Assembly: GCA_018806985.1 (NCBI GenBank)
Contig: JADANN010000185.1
Location: forward strand, 124,001-188,000
Reading direction: 5' to 3'
Origin: Angiostrongylus vasorum
Lineage: Eukaryota; Nematoda; Chromadorea; Rhabditida; Metastrongylidae
DNA: 64,000 nt
Shown: piece after piece, positions 1 through 10,330 of the stretch
Numbering within the stretch: position 1 is the first letter of the stretch
Layout: each line of letters begins with the position of its first letter
Position numbers and translations under genes: made by a program
The notes under the pieces: model-generated
Seen by the model: only the letters and a program-made list of their open reading frames with translations
The model's database searches: none
What the model was told of the DNA's origin: nothing

Positions 1-1374
1 TTGAGCTGAACAGATCAGGTCAGAAGATGACACACCACTAATGACATTGCATTTAATTAACCATTTAGAAAACTCCATCATGACGAAGAAAATGTTCTTA
101 CGAATAACCGCTGATAGGAATACCAAGATGAATAGAATAACTCTCTTCAAAGCTGGATTCCAGCAGTTATGAAAAACGTCGTTCAGCTCCAGAGACACAG
201 CTGTTAGAGCTAAGAGTATATGTTGGCTAATTTAGAGATAGTAAAGATCATTTAATATTTTAGTTAAACAATGTGTAGTAATAGTTAGATCACGTAGATT
301 CAGTAATATGAAAGATATAGTGACTTCATGAAAAACCTAAAAGAAATATTAATACCAACATCATTAGTATTTGTAGGAAGAATAGTTTTATCCCAATAAA
401 TTAGATGAAACCTTGCCCTTTCACTTCACTTTCTGCCCGGCCCCAATAGAGGGACATTCTCTTTATTCGTTCGTTCTCACCTCTGCAATGCCACATATGC
501 GCGTCCAAGCCGAGAAGAAAGAACTTGGGACAAAATCAACCGGTAAAGGAAACAATTCCTAGTGATGAGAAATCATCTGCACATTTTCCTCCATCTGGAG
601 AACTTGCTTCATTATAAGCTTGCTAATTCACTAAAGCGGCTTCCTTTGTTTCAACCTGATTAGAGCTTATGGAAGGCAGACATCACCCAAGTTTCTTGTG
701 TATAGCTAGCTAATTAGTAGAATCCGAGTTGCTTTTTTACAGATGATATATGAAGAGGCCTATTTATTTGACATGGCCTCTCCTTTTACGCCAGTTCTTT
801 CGACAATTTTGTTGCGTTCGATCTGAAAGAACTAGAGGCGTCATCTGGTGAGACAGTGTCATCTAGGAGGAAGGTCACCGAAAAACCACAGAGTAATGAG
901 GAGAACTTTGGTGATTTCTTCCCATAAACCTCCTACACACCAATTTAAGTCTTCAAATACACCCTACTATTCTTAAACTATCAGTTTGTACAATTTTTTT
1001 TCACAGAAACAAGGAAATACTAGTGCTCGAGAACGAGCTGTTTGGTTCTGCTTTAAACTTGAATAAATACTAGTTCTTTTTTTTATTCTGAATCACGGGA
1101 TTAAAGAGTTTACAAAACTGGTATAAACTTTTTCTACAAAAAACCAGGAATACGACGACAGCAAATCAGCCACCACAAAAATTTGTTTGAACATTGACGC
1201 TGTTGCATCCGAAGTAAGATTGAAAAAATTTTTCCCAATTACTTGCCATTTCCTCGATTAAGTCTAAGATCTTCAATGCGCCGTTCTTTTAAACACTTTT
1301 TAAGGCTCTCTGCTTTCTCAAAATCTTAAGTTTTAACTACAACCTTAGGTAATTTCCTCCATTCACTGTGTTCG
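1..1374. other. No gene recognised
   Basis: This AT-rich stretch lies outside the inverted duplicate that begins near 1,375. Every frame has frequent stops, and I found no protein motif, tRNA-like box or known repeat. It may be old transposon sequence or an unannotated intron. Confidence 0.4.
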
Positions 1375-2684
1375 ACGGCATGCCACGCTGCTCGATTGAT
1401 AGCGATAATTTCCCACAGAGAATTTCTGGATTTCTTATGTACATAGTCGAGAGAAATTCTTAATAATCTTCACAGTCAAGTAGTCGTCACGCAAACAACT
1501 TTTGAAGAGTTCGCTTTCAATCACTGAGGGACATAGCATTCGTTGGTGCCGACGAAATTTGAACTAAAAGTGGTAATTGAATTCCTGTTTCCGTAACGCC
1601 TATTTTGAATAGGTGTCAATCTACAGCTCCAACATACGTCCTGCACATACCCACTAAATGAACAGAGAAAGACTCAGGTAAGCCTTCGAGATTGTCTAAC
1701 GTTTCCTTAATGATCGTTGTCTAAACCTTCCCTATTCAAAGAACAATTGAGGAAATGCAATTATTCGTCAGATTAAATGATCACTGCTTTAGTCAAAACT
1801 GCTCAATAACAAAATTCGTTTTCCTGCATAAGAAGGAGGAATGCAGAGTTTTAAGCAGCGTTCCATAAACATTTGCCTTTATTGGAAGTCTCAAACGTCT
1901 AAAAAATATGGCAAAGGAAGCGATTGCTGAGTGTCGCTCAGACAGTCTCATTCTTCATTTCGCTGTACCGCATGTTTCATCAAAGTGCAGAATGTTAGCA
2001 CGAGCTGACAATACTTTATGTTTTGATGTAGTTCTTCTTTCATGACGCTGTTCTTCAATCATCTAGTGAGATTATGGAGAATAGCTTGTTAGGGATATCA
2101 ATCCGGCTTGCCACAAAGACAGGAAACTCACTACCACACTAAATTTGAAAAAAACCCATGGTAGCTAAATGAGAGCGATTTTTGCGTTTTTGCTGTTTGC
2201 CGGTAGGAATGTCTGGGTAGAGTTTTTCCAAGAGCGCATTTTTAACGATGGCGTTTTGTCGAGTCTACATTTCCTCATTTGAAGGGAAGCTAAAATTCAA
2301 TGTCATTGCAATAAAAATCACATAGCCGAGACCGAAACCGTAGCAGGTGAGAAATCAGCGAAATCGATGAATTAAGCAATCCCCTTCACACGTCGTTCTC
2401 GTTCAACGCTTGGCATACGTTGTACCTAACTCGCCGACTTCTGCGTACTTGGAAACTGCAGAGTCCTCAATGCCAAAGCCGACCACAATGAATGTGACAG
2501 ATTTGAAGAATCTTCTTTTTGTCTTCAAAATGTCAAGTACCTGAATGCGGTTACGGATTACAAATTCCTAGTAGAAGTCCACCCCCGATTTCTCCACCAT
2601 CCCGCTGAAAGCAAGAAATCTCTTCAAATGAACATGGCAATAGGTACTACCATTTAAATATCTTAAGGTGTGATTTTTAAAATA

Positions 2685-2810
2685 ATGAACGGTGCGGCAA
2701 ACATGGTGAACGTTCTGGCACGTCCGTTGCTGCTTTCTCTCCTCACCGTCACTGCAGTGTTCGGATGCGGAGTAGTACCAGAGGGACCGATCGACAGAGT
2801 TGGAGTCTAA
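2685..2810 (+). pseudogene. Signal-peptide exon of a broken secreted-protein gene copy
   Basis: The first exon of the family also found at 19,677-19,773 and 55,443-55,548. It starts MNGAANMVNVLARP, then a hydrophobic LLLSLLTVTAV core and FGC, as in the intact copies. The intact genes splice after a GGACCAG context, but here that site reads GGACCGATC. The frame instead runs into a TAA at 2,808-2,810. The second and third exons are absent downstream. Only two copies of the last exon follow, at 3,408 and 4,108. I infer a dead copy, although a 41-residue secreted peptide could still be made. Confidence 0.65.
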
Positions 2811-3407
2811 AGTAAGGAAATACTTGTGCTGTCAAGAATGCATCACGGGTCATCGTTTAGATCACCGGTACACAATGCAATTGTGCAAAACTGTTTTCGG
2901 AAAAAGCTTATGCATTGAACTGCTTTGGACGACTTTATGGGTTATTCGTGTGAACGTTTATCTTTCTAACTTTCAAAAAGAAATTTAAGAAGCCCCTTTT
3001 CACCTGGCAAATCGTTAAACGCCTACCTCTTCTGACGTTTAAATCGTATTGGAAAGTGATTTTTGAGATTGTCCAATCTTGCAGTAATCTTGAAAGCAAA
3101 AGCTTTTATGTTAAGTAGACCCGAACCAGATGTACTGAGACAATACGAAGTTGGCTGCGCATTGTACCACTAAGGAAAAGACTCTGGTTTACGTCCTAAT
3201 GAAAAAATAATTCTTCTTCAAGAAAAGTTTTTGCAGTCCACTAAGTTTAACCCACTTCAAAAAACCTTTTTGAAATCACTTGACTACTTGGTCAGGGTTG
3301 ATTGTACATCGACTGTTCATAGGCAAAAGTCACCGACACAAAGCAATTCTCGTAGTTGTTTGATTTCTAAACGGAGGCAGAACCTTTAACCGAGCAATTT
3401 CTTTCAG

Positions 3408-3739
3408 TCGCGCTCTACATGATGGCAATGACAACAAAATGCGTAATCTTTGGAAATACAGTGACTGCAATATGTAAACATGAAGCTTGTAAGCTCAGCG
3501 ATGAAGATATAGTGTTGCCTATTCCCTGCCCGGCACTTGTCAATTTCAGGAACTTTCGCGGTTTGGACAGCTTTCTTTTCTATACAATTTCATTCTGAAA
3601 GAAAACATATCTCTGCGGACCACAAATCCGATGATGGTAGAGAGAGATGTGGCAAGGCGTTGTAAACAGAGTGGTACGAAGCTTGGCATCGTGTCCATTT
3701 GGATCGTACTTCTTTTCGGCATTTGCCACAGTCCAATAA
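3408..3739 (+). pseudogene. Broken last exon of the secreted-protein family, copy a
   Basis: A good 3' splice site (TTTCTTTCAG at 3,398-3,407) precedes TCGCGCTCTACATGATGGC. The frame then gives CVIFGNTVTAIC, matching the last exons at 16,708 and 52,295 in the same splice phase. After about 3,550 the exon has lost sequence. The tail returns as MWQGVVNRVVRSLAS and ends at TAA (3,737-3,739). A deletion within the conserved NVIMANWS region breaks the frame and puts stops before MWQ. It cannot encode the full domain. Confidence 0.7.
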
Positions 3740-4107
3740 AGCGCGAAGTCTTTTACGAGCTCCTTATGACGGGCAGTGCATTTGTGTGGCATGCTATATC
3801 GTTCCCTCATGAAACCAACAAACTTATTAGCCTCAAAATTGCTCAACACTTAAGGGAACGTAAAAAATTGTAATGAACTGTACCAGACTAAGAATAATTT
3901 AGTGCACTTCTTATTAGCCGGTTGAGAATTCTCCATCTATAAAATGAGCGGCACGAGATCCAGGTCCTTATAAGTGGAGAAAATGTGTGTTTTTGCACCA
4001 CTTCTCTTATATGGAATTGATGCAGTTGACAAATGCAGAAGAATACCAAAATAAACTAATTGCATTTTCAGTCAGAACAAACGTTCGAATAAAGGAATTT
4101 GTTCCAG

Positions 4108-4424
4108 AAGTTGCCATGAATGTTAACGTGGTCTGCACCATCACCGGCAAACCGTCATCTCAATATGCAACGAACAACGTAAGCAAAACGAGGCCAGTAA
4201 AGTAATGCGTATTCTCGCTTCAGGAACTCTCTTGATTTGAATTGCATTCTTTTTCATGTTAACGCGTTATGAAAAGAAAAAACGATCTCTGCAGACCACA
4301 AATGTCATCATGGTGAGTTGGTCGAGCGAAAATGTAGCAAGGAGGGGCGAACAAAGTGGTTCGAACCTTGACGTCGGGTCCGCCTGGATCGAACTTCTTC
4401 TCAGCATTTGCCACCGTCCAATGA
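4108..4424 (+). pseudogene. Broken last exon of the secreted-protein family, copy b
   Basis: A second, tandem copy of the last exon. It follows an acceptor (TTTGTTCCAG at 4,098-4,107) like those of the intact genes. The first residues read VAMNVNVVCTITGK. The frame then shifts relative to the family near the TAIC motif and again near NVIM, before the conserved SAFATVQ-type end and stop at 4,422-4,424. The intron fragment upstream (3,960-4,100) resembles that before copy a. The last exon and part of its intron were therefore duplicated in tandem in this unit. Confidence 0.65.
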
Positions 4425-4663
4425 AGTGAGAAGCCATCCACGAACTGTTTATGACGGACAATCCATTTGTGTTGTATTTTATACCGTTTCCCTTATGAGA
4501 CCAACAAACCAGTTAGCCACAAAATTTTCCCAATAATTGAGGTAACATGAAAAAATCGCTATGAAGTGTACTAGATTAATGAAGATTTGGTGCGTCTCTA
4601 ATCAGCCGGTTTAAAATAGCCCAGGGACAAAATGAGCGGCAAAAGATCTAACTATTTATATCA

Positions 4664-4945
4664 AGTTGTTACATATGAAATGTCTGGTATTAAATGTAAA
4701 TTTTAAATAACCATAACTTTTTCCACACTATTTCCTGCTAATTGAAATAAGGACAATGTTACTCGTTCCAGTTGCTAAAAATTCTAGAGTTCTGGAAGCA
4801 ACGAATTCGTTGAATGCATTTTCGCGTCACCGTAGATGCTGAAGCATTTCTTGCGCGGGAAGTTGTCAAGGTGGTCGATGAACGGATAGCCGGTAGGCGA
4901 GAGGTACCTGCCGAATACGGCGAGAAAAGGAACTCATCATTGTCA
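4664..4945 (-). mobile_element. Mariner transposon remnant (C-terminal end)
   Basis: On the minus strand the translation contains the mariner tail PYSA, a degenerate HLDNF-type segment and a final NSLLPEL-type stretch, with frameshifts. At 4,664-4,690 the sequence TGTTACATATGAAATGTCTG resembles the terminal repeat of the fuller mariner at 50,499. The 5' part is deleted; homology jumps from the block flank directly into the transposase tail near 4,940. This is the same insertion, relative to the secreted-protein gene, as at 16.1 and 51.7 kb. Confidence 0.7.
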
Positions 4946-5192
4946 ACGGTTCCGCAATGTCGGTACTGAGACCATAAAACGATTAAATCACGTAGGTCTA
5001 TCATTTCTCATAAAGAGAGACGCCATCTTTTGTGCGATTCTGTCCCGTTTCATACTAGTTTACCACTATATTATTCTTAGCTCTGCAAACCGATGATAAA
5101 AAAATATATCCTTTAGTGGAGTAAAATCTTTATTTGAACAGGTTATAGCCATTTTCATTGAAGAAACGGAGTGGTACCTACAGTTTAAAAGC

Positions 5193-5324
5193 TTAGAGCT
5201 TAGTAGGATCTACAGATACAGTAGTAAGGAAGTTTGTGATATCTTTCACCTTCACAGTAACGCTTATTTGTTGACCAACATCGAGAATTATTTTCTCTCT
5301 TATGTAACTGATGCCTTTTTTCAT
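5193..5324 (-). CDS. Small conserved reading frame of unknown function (43 aa)
   Basis: Begins MKKGISYIREKIILDVGQ and ends in VSVDPTKL. The copy at 49,566-49,697 has the same length, start and stop, with mostly conservative changes (MNKDISYITEKTIVDVGQ ... HSTKL). It sits just 3' of the lyase N-terminal exon on the same strand, where an intron would be expected. I do not recognise the family. It could be an exon of an overlapping gene, a very small protein, or chance preservation. Confidence 0.35.
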   Translation of the reverse strand: MKKGISYIREKIILDVGQQISVTVKVKDITNFLTTVSVDPTKL

Positions 5325-5350
5325 AACAAACGAGGAAAGAAACTACCACT

Positions 5351-5493
5351 TGTTCGTTTCTGCATCCGACTTATTTCATACGGTATGTCTGTGCCGCCGT
5401 TCCAGCTTCGATGATTGGGAAACCAGCTACACCGAAAATGTACACAAATCGCTGCCAAGATTTACCGCACAATAAAGCTTTCTCTTTCACCAT
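5351..5493 (-). pseudogene. 2-hydroxyacyl-CoA lyase-like N-terminal exon, interrupted by a stop
   Basis: After a TTTCAG acceptor the frame reads MVKEKALLCGKSWQRFVY, then FGVAGFPIIEAGTAAQ and VGCRNEQ. This is the start of the thiamine-diphosphate enzymes of the 2-hydroxyacyl-CoA lyase / oxalyl-CoA decarboxylase type: the FG-VG-P-E loop, whose glutamate activates the cofactor, then the K-x-VG-RNEQ segment. A TAA lies where the copy at 49.5 kb has TAT, just before VGCRNE, so this copy is dead. The next exon (YAAQ...) is missing. In the living enzyme the role is peroxisomal cleavage of 2-hydroxyacyl-CoA. Confidence 0.65.
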
Positions 5494-5751
5494 CTGAAAT
5501 GAGTAAAACCGCTGATATCAACTGAAGACAGCTCGGTATTTTTGTCCATTTCAGCAACTATCTCATATAGATCGTTTCTTTTTTCGTCTTCATAGAACTT
5601 TTTTCTTTCTGTAATGGAACCAAGGCTCCGGAGGAGGCGAGGGGCGCGAACGGTCAGCCCAACAAAGTTTTTTCTTCGAAATTAACTTCTTTTCAACTTA
5701 ACAATGAACCAATATACATTAACTTTCCATTTTATTCTTGCAAACCTACTT

Positions 5752-5988
5752 TTACTTAACATCGGCATGAATAGTCAGCATGTTTTTTGAACAATTCGCC
5801 TTATACAGATCTCCTATAAAATCTTCAGTCGAATTACCGAGAAAGAGTCCGTTCGGCGGATTAAAAGTCTTCCCTCTTTGCTTTTCTACTTTAACGTCTC
5901 CATTCTGAAATTTTATTTCACACACCAAACTTACTCGGAGGGTTCCAGCGTTCTTGGATTTCACCACTAGTTTTCCGAGTTCTTTCAA
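5752..5988 (-). CDS. Unknown conserved reading frame, likely an exon fragment (78 aa)
   Basis: The frame reads from MKELGKLVVKSKNAGTLRVS through SLVCEIKFQNGDVKVEKQRG to SKNMLTIHADVK and a stop. The copy at 48,904-49,139 keeps the same frame for its first part (LVCEIKIRNEDVKIE), with conservative changes, but is damaged later. A stop 21 bases upstream of the ATG in the same frame is shared by both copies, so the real start or an acceptor must lie near there. It ends about 260 bases before the lyase exon, on the same strand. I do not recognise the product; it may be the last exon of an upstream gene. Confidence 0.4.
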   Translation of the reverse strand: MKELGKLVVKSKNAGTLRVSLVCEIKFQNGDVKVEKQRGKTFNPPNGLFLGNSTEDFIGDLYKANCSKNMLTIHADVK

Positions 5989-6352
5989 AAAACCGCCTTA
6001 GACAGTCTTCAGCTCCACCGTCCGATTCTACACTGTAGTTATATTTGCTTAGTTCTCGATGATTGGTCAAAAGTGTCTACCTTGTTCTAGTTACCTTTTG
6101 TATACTTTATGACTGTTTCTAGCGTTTATCCTTTTCAATATGTAACAGATGCACACGTGCTTAAAGCAGACCACTACCATGAACGACAAACGTGCACCAG
6201 TGGTTCGAATGGAAATTATGAAGGAAGCCATAGCACTTCTAAAAGCGGACCATTAAAATAGTAAAGTGATCAGGGATCAATGCCAATTTCTAAGCTAAAG
6301 AATCGATTACGGATATTCTAGCCCAAACTGTTATGAAAAAAGGCACGCAGAC

Positions 6353-6547
6353 TTGGATCTTGTATGTGTAAAACTAAAAAGAATCTTTGTAGATTTCTAC
6401 TCGATTACTGGAATGTATGAAACGGTACAATTTAGAGCCAATGGAAAGAAAACCCACGTATTCATCGAATGCTTTAAATCAAATAGTAAATGGAACACTA
6501 GAATAGTTTATAAAGTACAAGACCACACGCTTACGAGAACGTACTGA
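6353..6547 (+). other. Weakly conserved frame on the opposite strand
   Basis: This plus-strand frame contains LVCVKLKRIFVDF and GKKTHVFIECFKSN. The inverted counterpart at 48.46-48.61 kb (read on the minus strand) has LVCVKLKTILVG and then, in another frame, GAKTHIFIECFKSN. Similarity at the DNA level explains most of this, and I do not recognise a family. Confidence 0.2.
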
Positions 6548-7019
6548 AATCCGGCTACGAAAACGGTAAAGCTCACCTAAACCTTACGAGACTTCGCTAG
6601 CACACTGCCGCTGTCCATTGTCACTTTGGAGCGATAGAACGTGTCAAACACTTCCAATCACCCAATTCAATGGCTACGTCGAGCCTTGTTAAGCGAACCA
6701 CACAACGACTGCCGCAATTCCCGGCACTACTAGCTAACACCATTGACTTATAACAACACCTCTATTACCGAAACTCGATCTTCCTTCTAAACTGGAATAT
6801 CTTGTCAGGAACGTTCTTAATTCACTCTGTGAATCATAAGCACTGACAATGAAAATCGCTTTGTTGAATAATTTAACAGCCTGTCATTGCTAGTCGCCTA
6901 TAGTTGAGGTATCAAGAGAATTCTCCTCAACAACTTCTGTAACACTTTCTAAAGTTTAAAAAAAGTATTATATTCTTGCCACCATTAGTCCGCAGTCCAC
7001 CTTAAGATACAGTACAGAC

Positions 7020-7115
7020 CGGATATACATTCAGCTGATTCTAGGAAGCTCGGTGAAGTCGAGTGCATGGCGCATCCTTTAGGGATTGGATCAAAGCGAA
7101 GCGCTTTATCCTTTC
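7020..7115 (+). mobile_element. SINE-B fragment, 3' end only
   Basis: It carries the family's tail: a CATTCA...ATT segment, GAAGTCGAGTGCATGGCGCA, a GGGATTGGATCAA segment and a final GCGCTTTATCC. The tRNA-like head is absent. The matching fragment at 47,895-48,010 is on the opposite strand, as expected for the inverted block, so the insertion predates the duplication. Confidence 0.6.
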
Positions 7116-7304
7116 ATCCTCTATCAGCCTTTGAATCAGAGGGCGTAGGAGAACTGTAAAATTGAGTCAAACTGGTAAAAACAGAGACCTCGATGGAGTA
7201 GTAAGTAGATGGCTTTTTCTGAAGAACCTGATCAGAATGTAGTTTGTTGTTGTTTTTTTGCAAGCTTCATCCGTCGAATTGTTCATGTTTTTGTTCTTCC
7301 TAAC

Positions 7305-7660
7305 TATACATAAGACTTTTCTTTTTTAATTTTATCTGACCCGTCTTCAGGTTTTTTTGTGCAGATCTCAGCATCTTGCAATTTCACGTGTGGCTTCGGT
7401 TGCTGGTTGAATATTTTCATGTCATCTTGAGTATCGTAGAATGCTGATCGAGCAATCCTCTCTGGAGTTCTGAGATAGCCGGGCTGGAGCGTTCCCAATT
7501 GGATTGCAGAGAGTGATTTTTTCCTAAACAAGTCGGCACCTACTTCCCTACTCCGCAGGGATGAGAGGCTGTTTTTGGCCCAGATCGGAGTCGAACTAGA
7601 ACCATGCTCGCGATGATGGGCGTCACCACCACTGCGCTATCGCCCTTCTTATACGTAAGT
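7305..7660 (-). mobile_element. SINE-A, tRNA-derived, with RTE-like 3' tail
   Basis: On the minus strand the head reads GGGCGATAGCGCAGTGGTGG, a good RNA polymerase III A box. About 40 bases later comes TAGTTCGACTCC, which fits the B box GTTCGANNCC. The body follows, and the element ends with ATCTGCAC...CTGAAGACGGGTCAGAT and an A-rich tail. Related copies are at 37,345-37,735 (minus) and 53,020-53,400 (plus). The 3' tail resembles the end of the RTE element at 61.7 kb (GGGGTCCGCACAG...GTGAAGATGGA). No coding capacity. Confidence 0.7.
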
Positions 7661-7769
7661 AAGATACAGTCGTCATAAACGAGGATCCAATTGCGTCGAA
7701 TTCGTTTCCAACAGAATGTTGCTTTAAGCTTTTTGTTTAGCGCCGATTCTTTTTAAAGGCAGGGTATAT

Positions 7770-7975
7770 TGCGAAATATAACTTCTACAATGCTGAGATA
7801 TTTGTAAAACTCCGTTGGGGAACGAACGCGCTATTGTCCTTTCGGGGAAGTAACGCTTTCACCACCACACCATGCGGGTCCTTCGTTTCGCCTTTCTCTC
7901 AGCTAGTTCTCTCCATCACTTGCCATCAGCAATCACCCGTCAACTGGTGCTTTTGACAGAATAGATAGAGTGTTC
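7770..7975 (-). mobile_element. Half of a foldback element with a tRNA-like arm
   Basis: It matches one arm of the foldback elements at 54,826 and 59,135: a GCTGAGATATTTGTAAAACT segment, GGGGAACGAACGC, TTTCACCACCACACCATGCG and CTCAGCTAGTTCT. Only one arm is present here. On the minus strand, ATGGTGTGGTGGTGAA and GCGTTCGTTCCCC resemble weak A and B boxes. Confidence 0.55.
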
Positions 7976-8095
7976 GCATATCTAATTTCGTTATTTCCTA
8001 CTTCTTGTTCAATTTATGAGAAATCTCTCTGCTTTCTTTCCCAAAATGATATTGATATTATCAAGAAGAAATGTTTGCTGTAAACTGTTCAGATG

Positions 8096-8278
8096 TTAGA
8101 AGACCATCTTGCAAAAAAACGTAATCAACGAAAGAAACGATGTGGTATTTTCAAACAGAATAGTGTTGGCGCAGTAAAGTTGCCAGTGAGATTGTACAGT
8201 AGTGCCCATCGCACAAAGCTGGACAAAATAAGTTCTACTGTACGATTTCAAAAATGAATTCGACGAAACGTTAGCCAT
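8096..8278 (-). other. Conserved frame shared with 47.24-47.47 kb
   Basis: Reads MANVSSNSFLKSYSRTYFVQ, then LCAMGTTVQSHWQLYCAN. The plus-strand counterpart from 47,278 reads IANVSSNSLFKSYSSGTVVQ, then LCAMNTTIQPHWKNYCAN. Frame and length are kept, but no family is recognised and no splice sites are convincing. It could be a real exon of an unknown gene in the duplicated block. Confidence 0.25.
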
Positions 8279-8929
8279 TTAAAACTAAGGACACAAAGAA
8301 ACGATCTAGTATCATCTCAACAATGACAGTTGGTCATTGACGAAAATAATTTGGTCCTTTTCTCAGAGGCGTTAAAAGTCGATCTTTCGAGAAGAAACTC
8401 TTGCAACATCTTCATAAATTTTAGCCCCTTCCAAAAACAGGTAACAGTTTCATGGATTATTGTTCACTCTATACAACAGTAGGGATTCGATGCCATACTG
8501 GTAAACTAGACAATATAGAGTAGCCCGTCATTGAGGATGTAATGTTAAAATATACAAATAGCACGACAAAACCAGAGAATAATATTAAGCCATCAGTCAT
8601 ATAACGAAGCTGTACACGTCGTATACTCACTATAGCGGTAGAAAAACTTAACATATACAGTTTTGCAAATACGTATTGATTAGTTCCTGGTGCACTCTAT
8701 TATACCCTTAACAAATTAAGCATATTAAAACCATGGTTGCCATCGTAGGTCCACTTGCGAGAAGTTTGCATGCTTGCGCCTTCTCTGTAGCACAGTGTAC
8801 TTCCTCCTGTTATGCGGCTGCATCTTGATTAGCCAATCGTAAGATTTTGCTAGTTATTGGGACATGGATTACTACTACAATTATATAAAAATGTGCTGCA
8901 ACAATTATGACTTCACACAGAGCAATTTA

Positions 8930-9245
8930 GGCACAAAAATATCCGTAAATGTCATAAACAGGATGCCTCGAAAAAATCTCAGAAATAAGTTAGGATTCAC
9001 TTGTTGTCTCAGCTACCACATTCGGGGTGAATTTCGCTTCGTTACAGGCGCTTACCTGAAATTCCTTCTAAAGCATATGCAGGCTCGGTATCTACAAATT
9101 GAGTTTCGACCTACCTGGTCACGGTTACCATTAATGACTACCTCATCCAAGATCAACGGTTGAAGTAGTAAGTGCTGATCCAGGACTAAAGAGATAGCGC
9201 ACGACAACATCAATAGACCACCAATACTCTCCTGAAAGTACATTG
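8930..9245 (-). other. Conserved exon-like block in three copies
   Basis: On the minus strand an acceptor-like ACTTTCAG (about 9,236) precedes a frame containing ILDEVVINGNRDQVGRNSIC and FRRNF, followed by a CAGGTAAGC-type donor near 9,053. Copies at 39.72-39.92 kb (plus) and 46.03-46.16 kb (plus) keep the acceptor and most of the sequence, but have shifts and stops. The 39.9-kb copy also keeps the donor. I do not recognise the protein. It is most likely an exon of an unknown gene carried in the duplicated block. Confidence 0.3.
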
Positions 9246-9299
9246 TAAATCACAGTTAAAACAAAACAAAAAAATATGGTGACAGAACAGAGTTGACGT

Positions 9300-10100
9300 A
9301 GCGGAGCACTCTCTTTGATATGCTACACCACGTTATTGCTCCATTAACAAAATGAAGCAATCAATGGCAATGTTTCGTATGAAAATATATTTGTAAAGAT
9401 AAGCCAATATCATCCAATGCGTGTTTCCTTGCTATTAACGACTAATTATGGAAAAGTGGAAGTTGCAACAGATTCACAAACAGTGATCAAAATCGTGGGT
9501 GACCGCTTCACTCCGCTGCACTATATGCTACCTGACACTCTCGCGAGCAGTGACATTTATAGGTGTCATAATGAAGTTGAGGGAATGGCCGGTATGACAC
9601 CTGCAGGTGCCATTTTCTTTGAGGTGGTTTGTTTTGGTGAACACAAGTTTTTTCCTATACTCCTTGTCATCAGTCGACGACTTATCCAACGGAGATGGTG
9701 TGGCAGTCGTCGTTTTCTCATTTTGCGGTGAGGGACAATTGGTTTTGACGAGAATGTGAGACTTAGAAAACGTACGCGGTGAAGAAGCACTGAAATGCCA
9801 CTGCCTCGAAGAACTGGCAACCCACGTAGTGTCCAGTATGATTTTTTGATAAGGCATTCGTTGTTTTCTAACTTTCAATCCCTACGATGACTTTTTGGCA
9901 TGAAATGATAGGATGTCAAAACCACATGATAAACATCGTAAAAACCTTTGCAGAATTTATGTCCTTTCACTAAATGGTGCAAGCAGTACGATTGCGTAGT
10001 AAACAAATGTTTTTTTCTTCACATGCGAGAGATCTATATGCTCCAGAAACATCGGAGGTTGTACAGAAGAACATGAAGCACTGATAGAATAAGACACCAT
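9300..10100. other. No gene recognised; one open frame at 9,417-9,731
   Basis: The plus-strand frame at 9,417-9,731 (104 codons, with YGKVEVATDSQTVIKIVGD) and an overlapping minus-strand frame of 116 codons are open. Neither shows a known motif, signal peptide or convincing splice sites, and neither has a second copy in the window for comparison. Confidence 0.25.
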
Positions 10101-10129
10101 TTGGAATTATCAGACTGTAACCAAGAAGA

Positions 10130-10330
10130 AGTCCAGGCGTTCTATATGGACTTGATTATATGAAGTTGATATACGAGGTTCTACAGAGAAGACTGTGCAT
10201 TTTTTCTGTCCTAGCAAAAATCCTAGAGAAGCAACATAATAGCCGTTCTTCTCTCGTCAATACAGGATCGCTTAGAGTCGTTGATCGGTGAAAGACTGGA
10301 CGCCTTGACAGTGGGTGGGAAAGATGCCGA
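10130..10330 (+). mobile_element. RTE retrotransposon scrap (endonuclease region)
   Basis: The DNA AAGAAGTCCAGGCGTTCTAT corresponds to the EEVEAF motif of the RTE endonuclease at 14.41 kb. It is followed by TATGGACTTG and a GAGGTTCTACAGAGAAGACT segment. Many stops and shifts. The inverted arm has the same scrap at 29,930-30,020. Confidence 0.45.

Larger units (their letters stand above)
1375..9300 (-). repeat. Inverted copy of the large duplicated block (unit 0)
   Basis: Read on the minus strand, this interval follows the order of about 46.0-56.8 kb: conserved exon-like block, conserved 8.1-kb frame, SINE-B tail, unknown frame, lyase exon, mariner tail, secreted-protein gene remnant, and upstream flank. 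Homology is visible by eye in many segments. Examples are 8,470-8,660 with 46,890-47,080, 5,200-5,500 with 49,400-49,690, and 2,160-2,350 with 55,910-56,110. Homology stops near 1,375. Insertions at 7.3-7.97 kb (a SINE and a foldback half) are private to this copy. Two introns and the two middle exons of the gene are missing. Confidence 0.75.

Noticed and set aside
7590..7655. Possible working tRNA gene
   Set aside because: It has A and B boxes but no acceptor-stem pairing, and it continues into a SINE body with an RTE-like tail.
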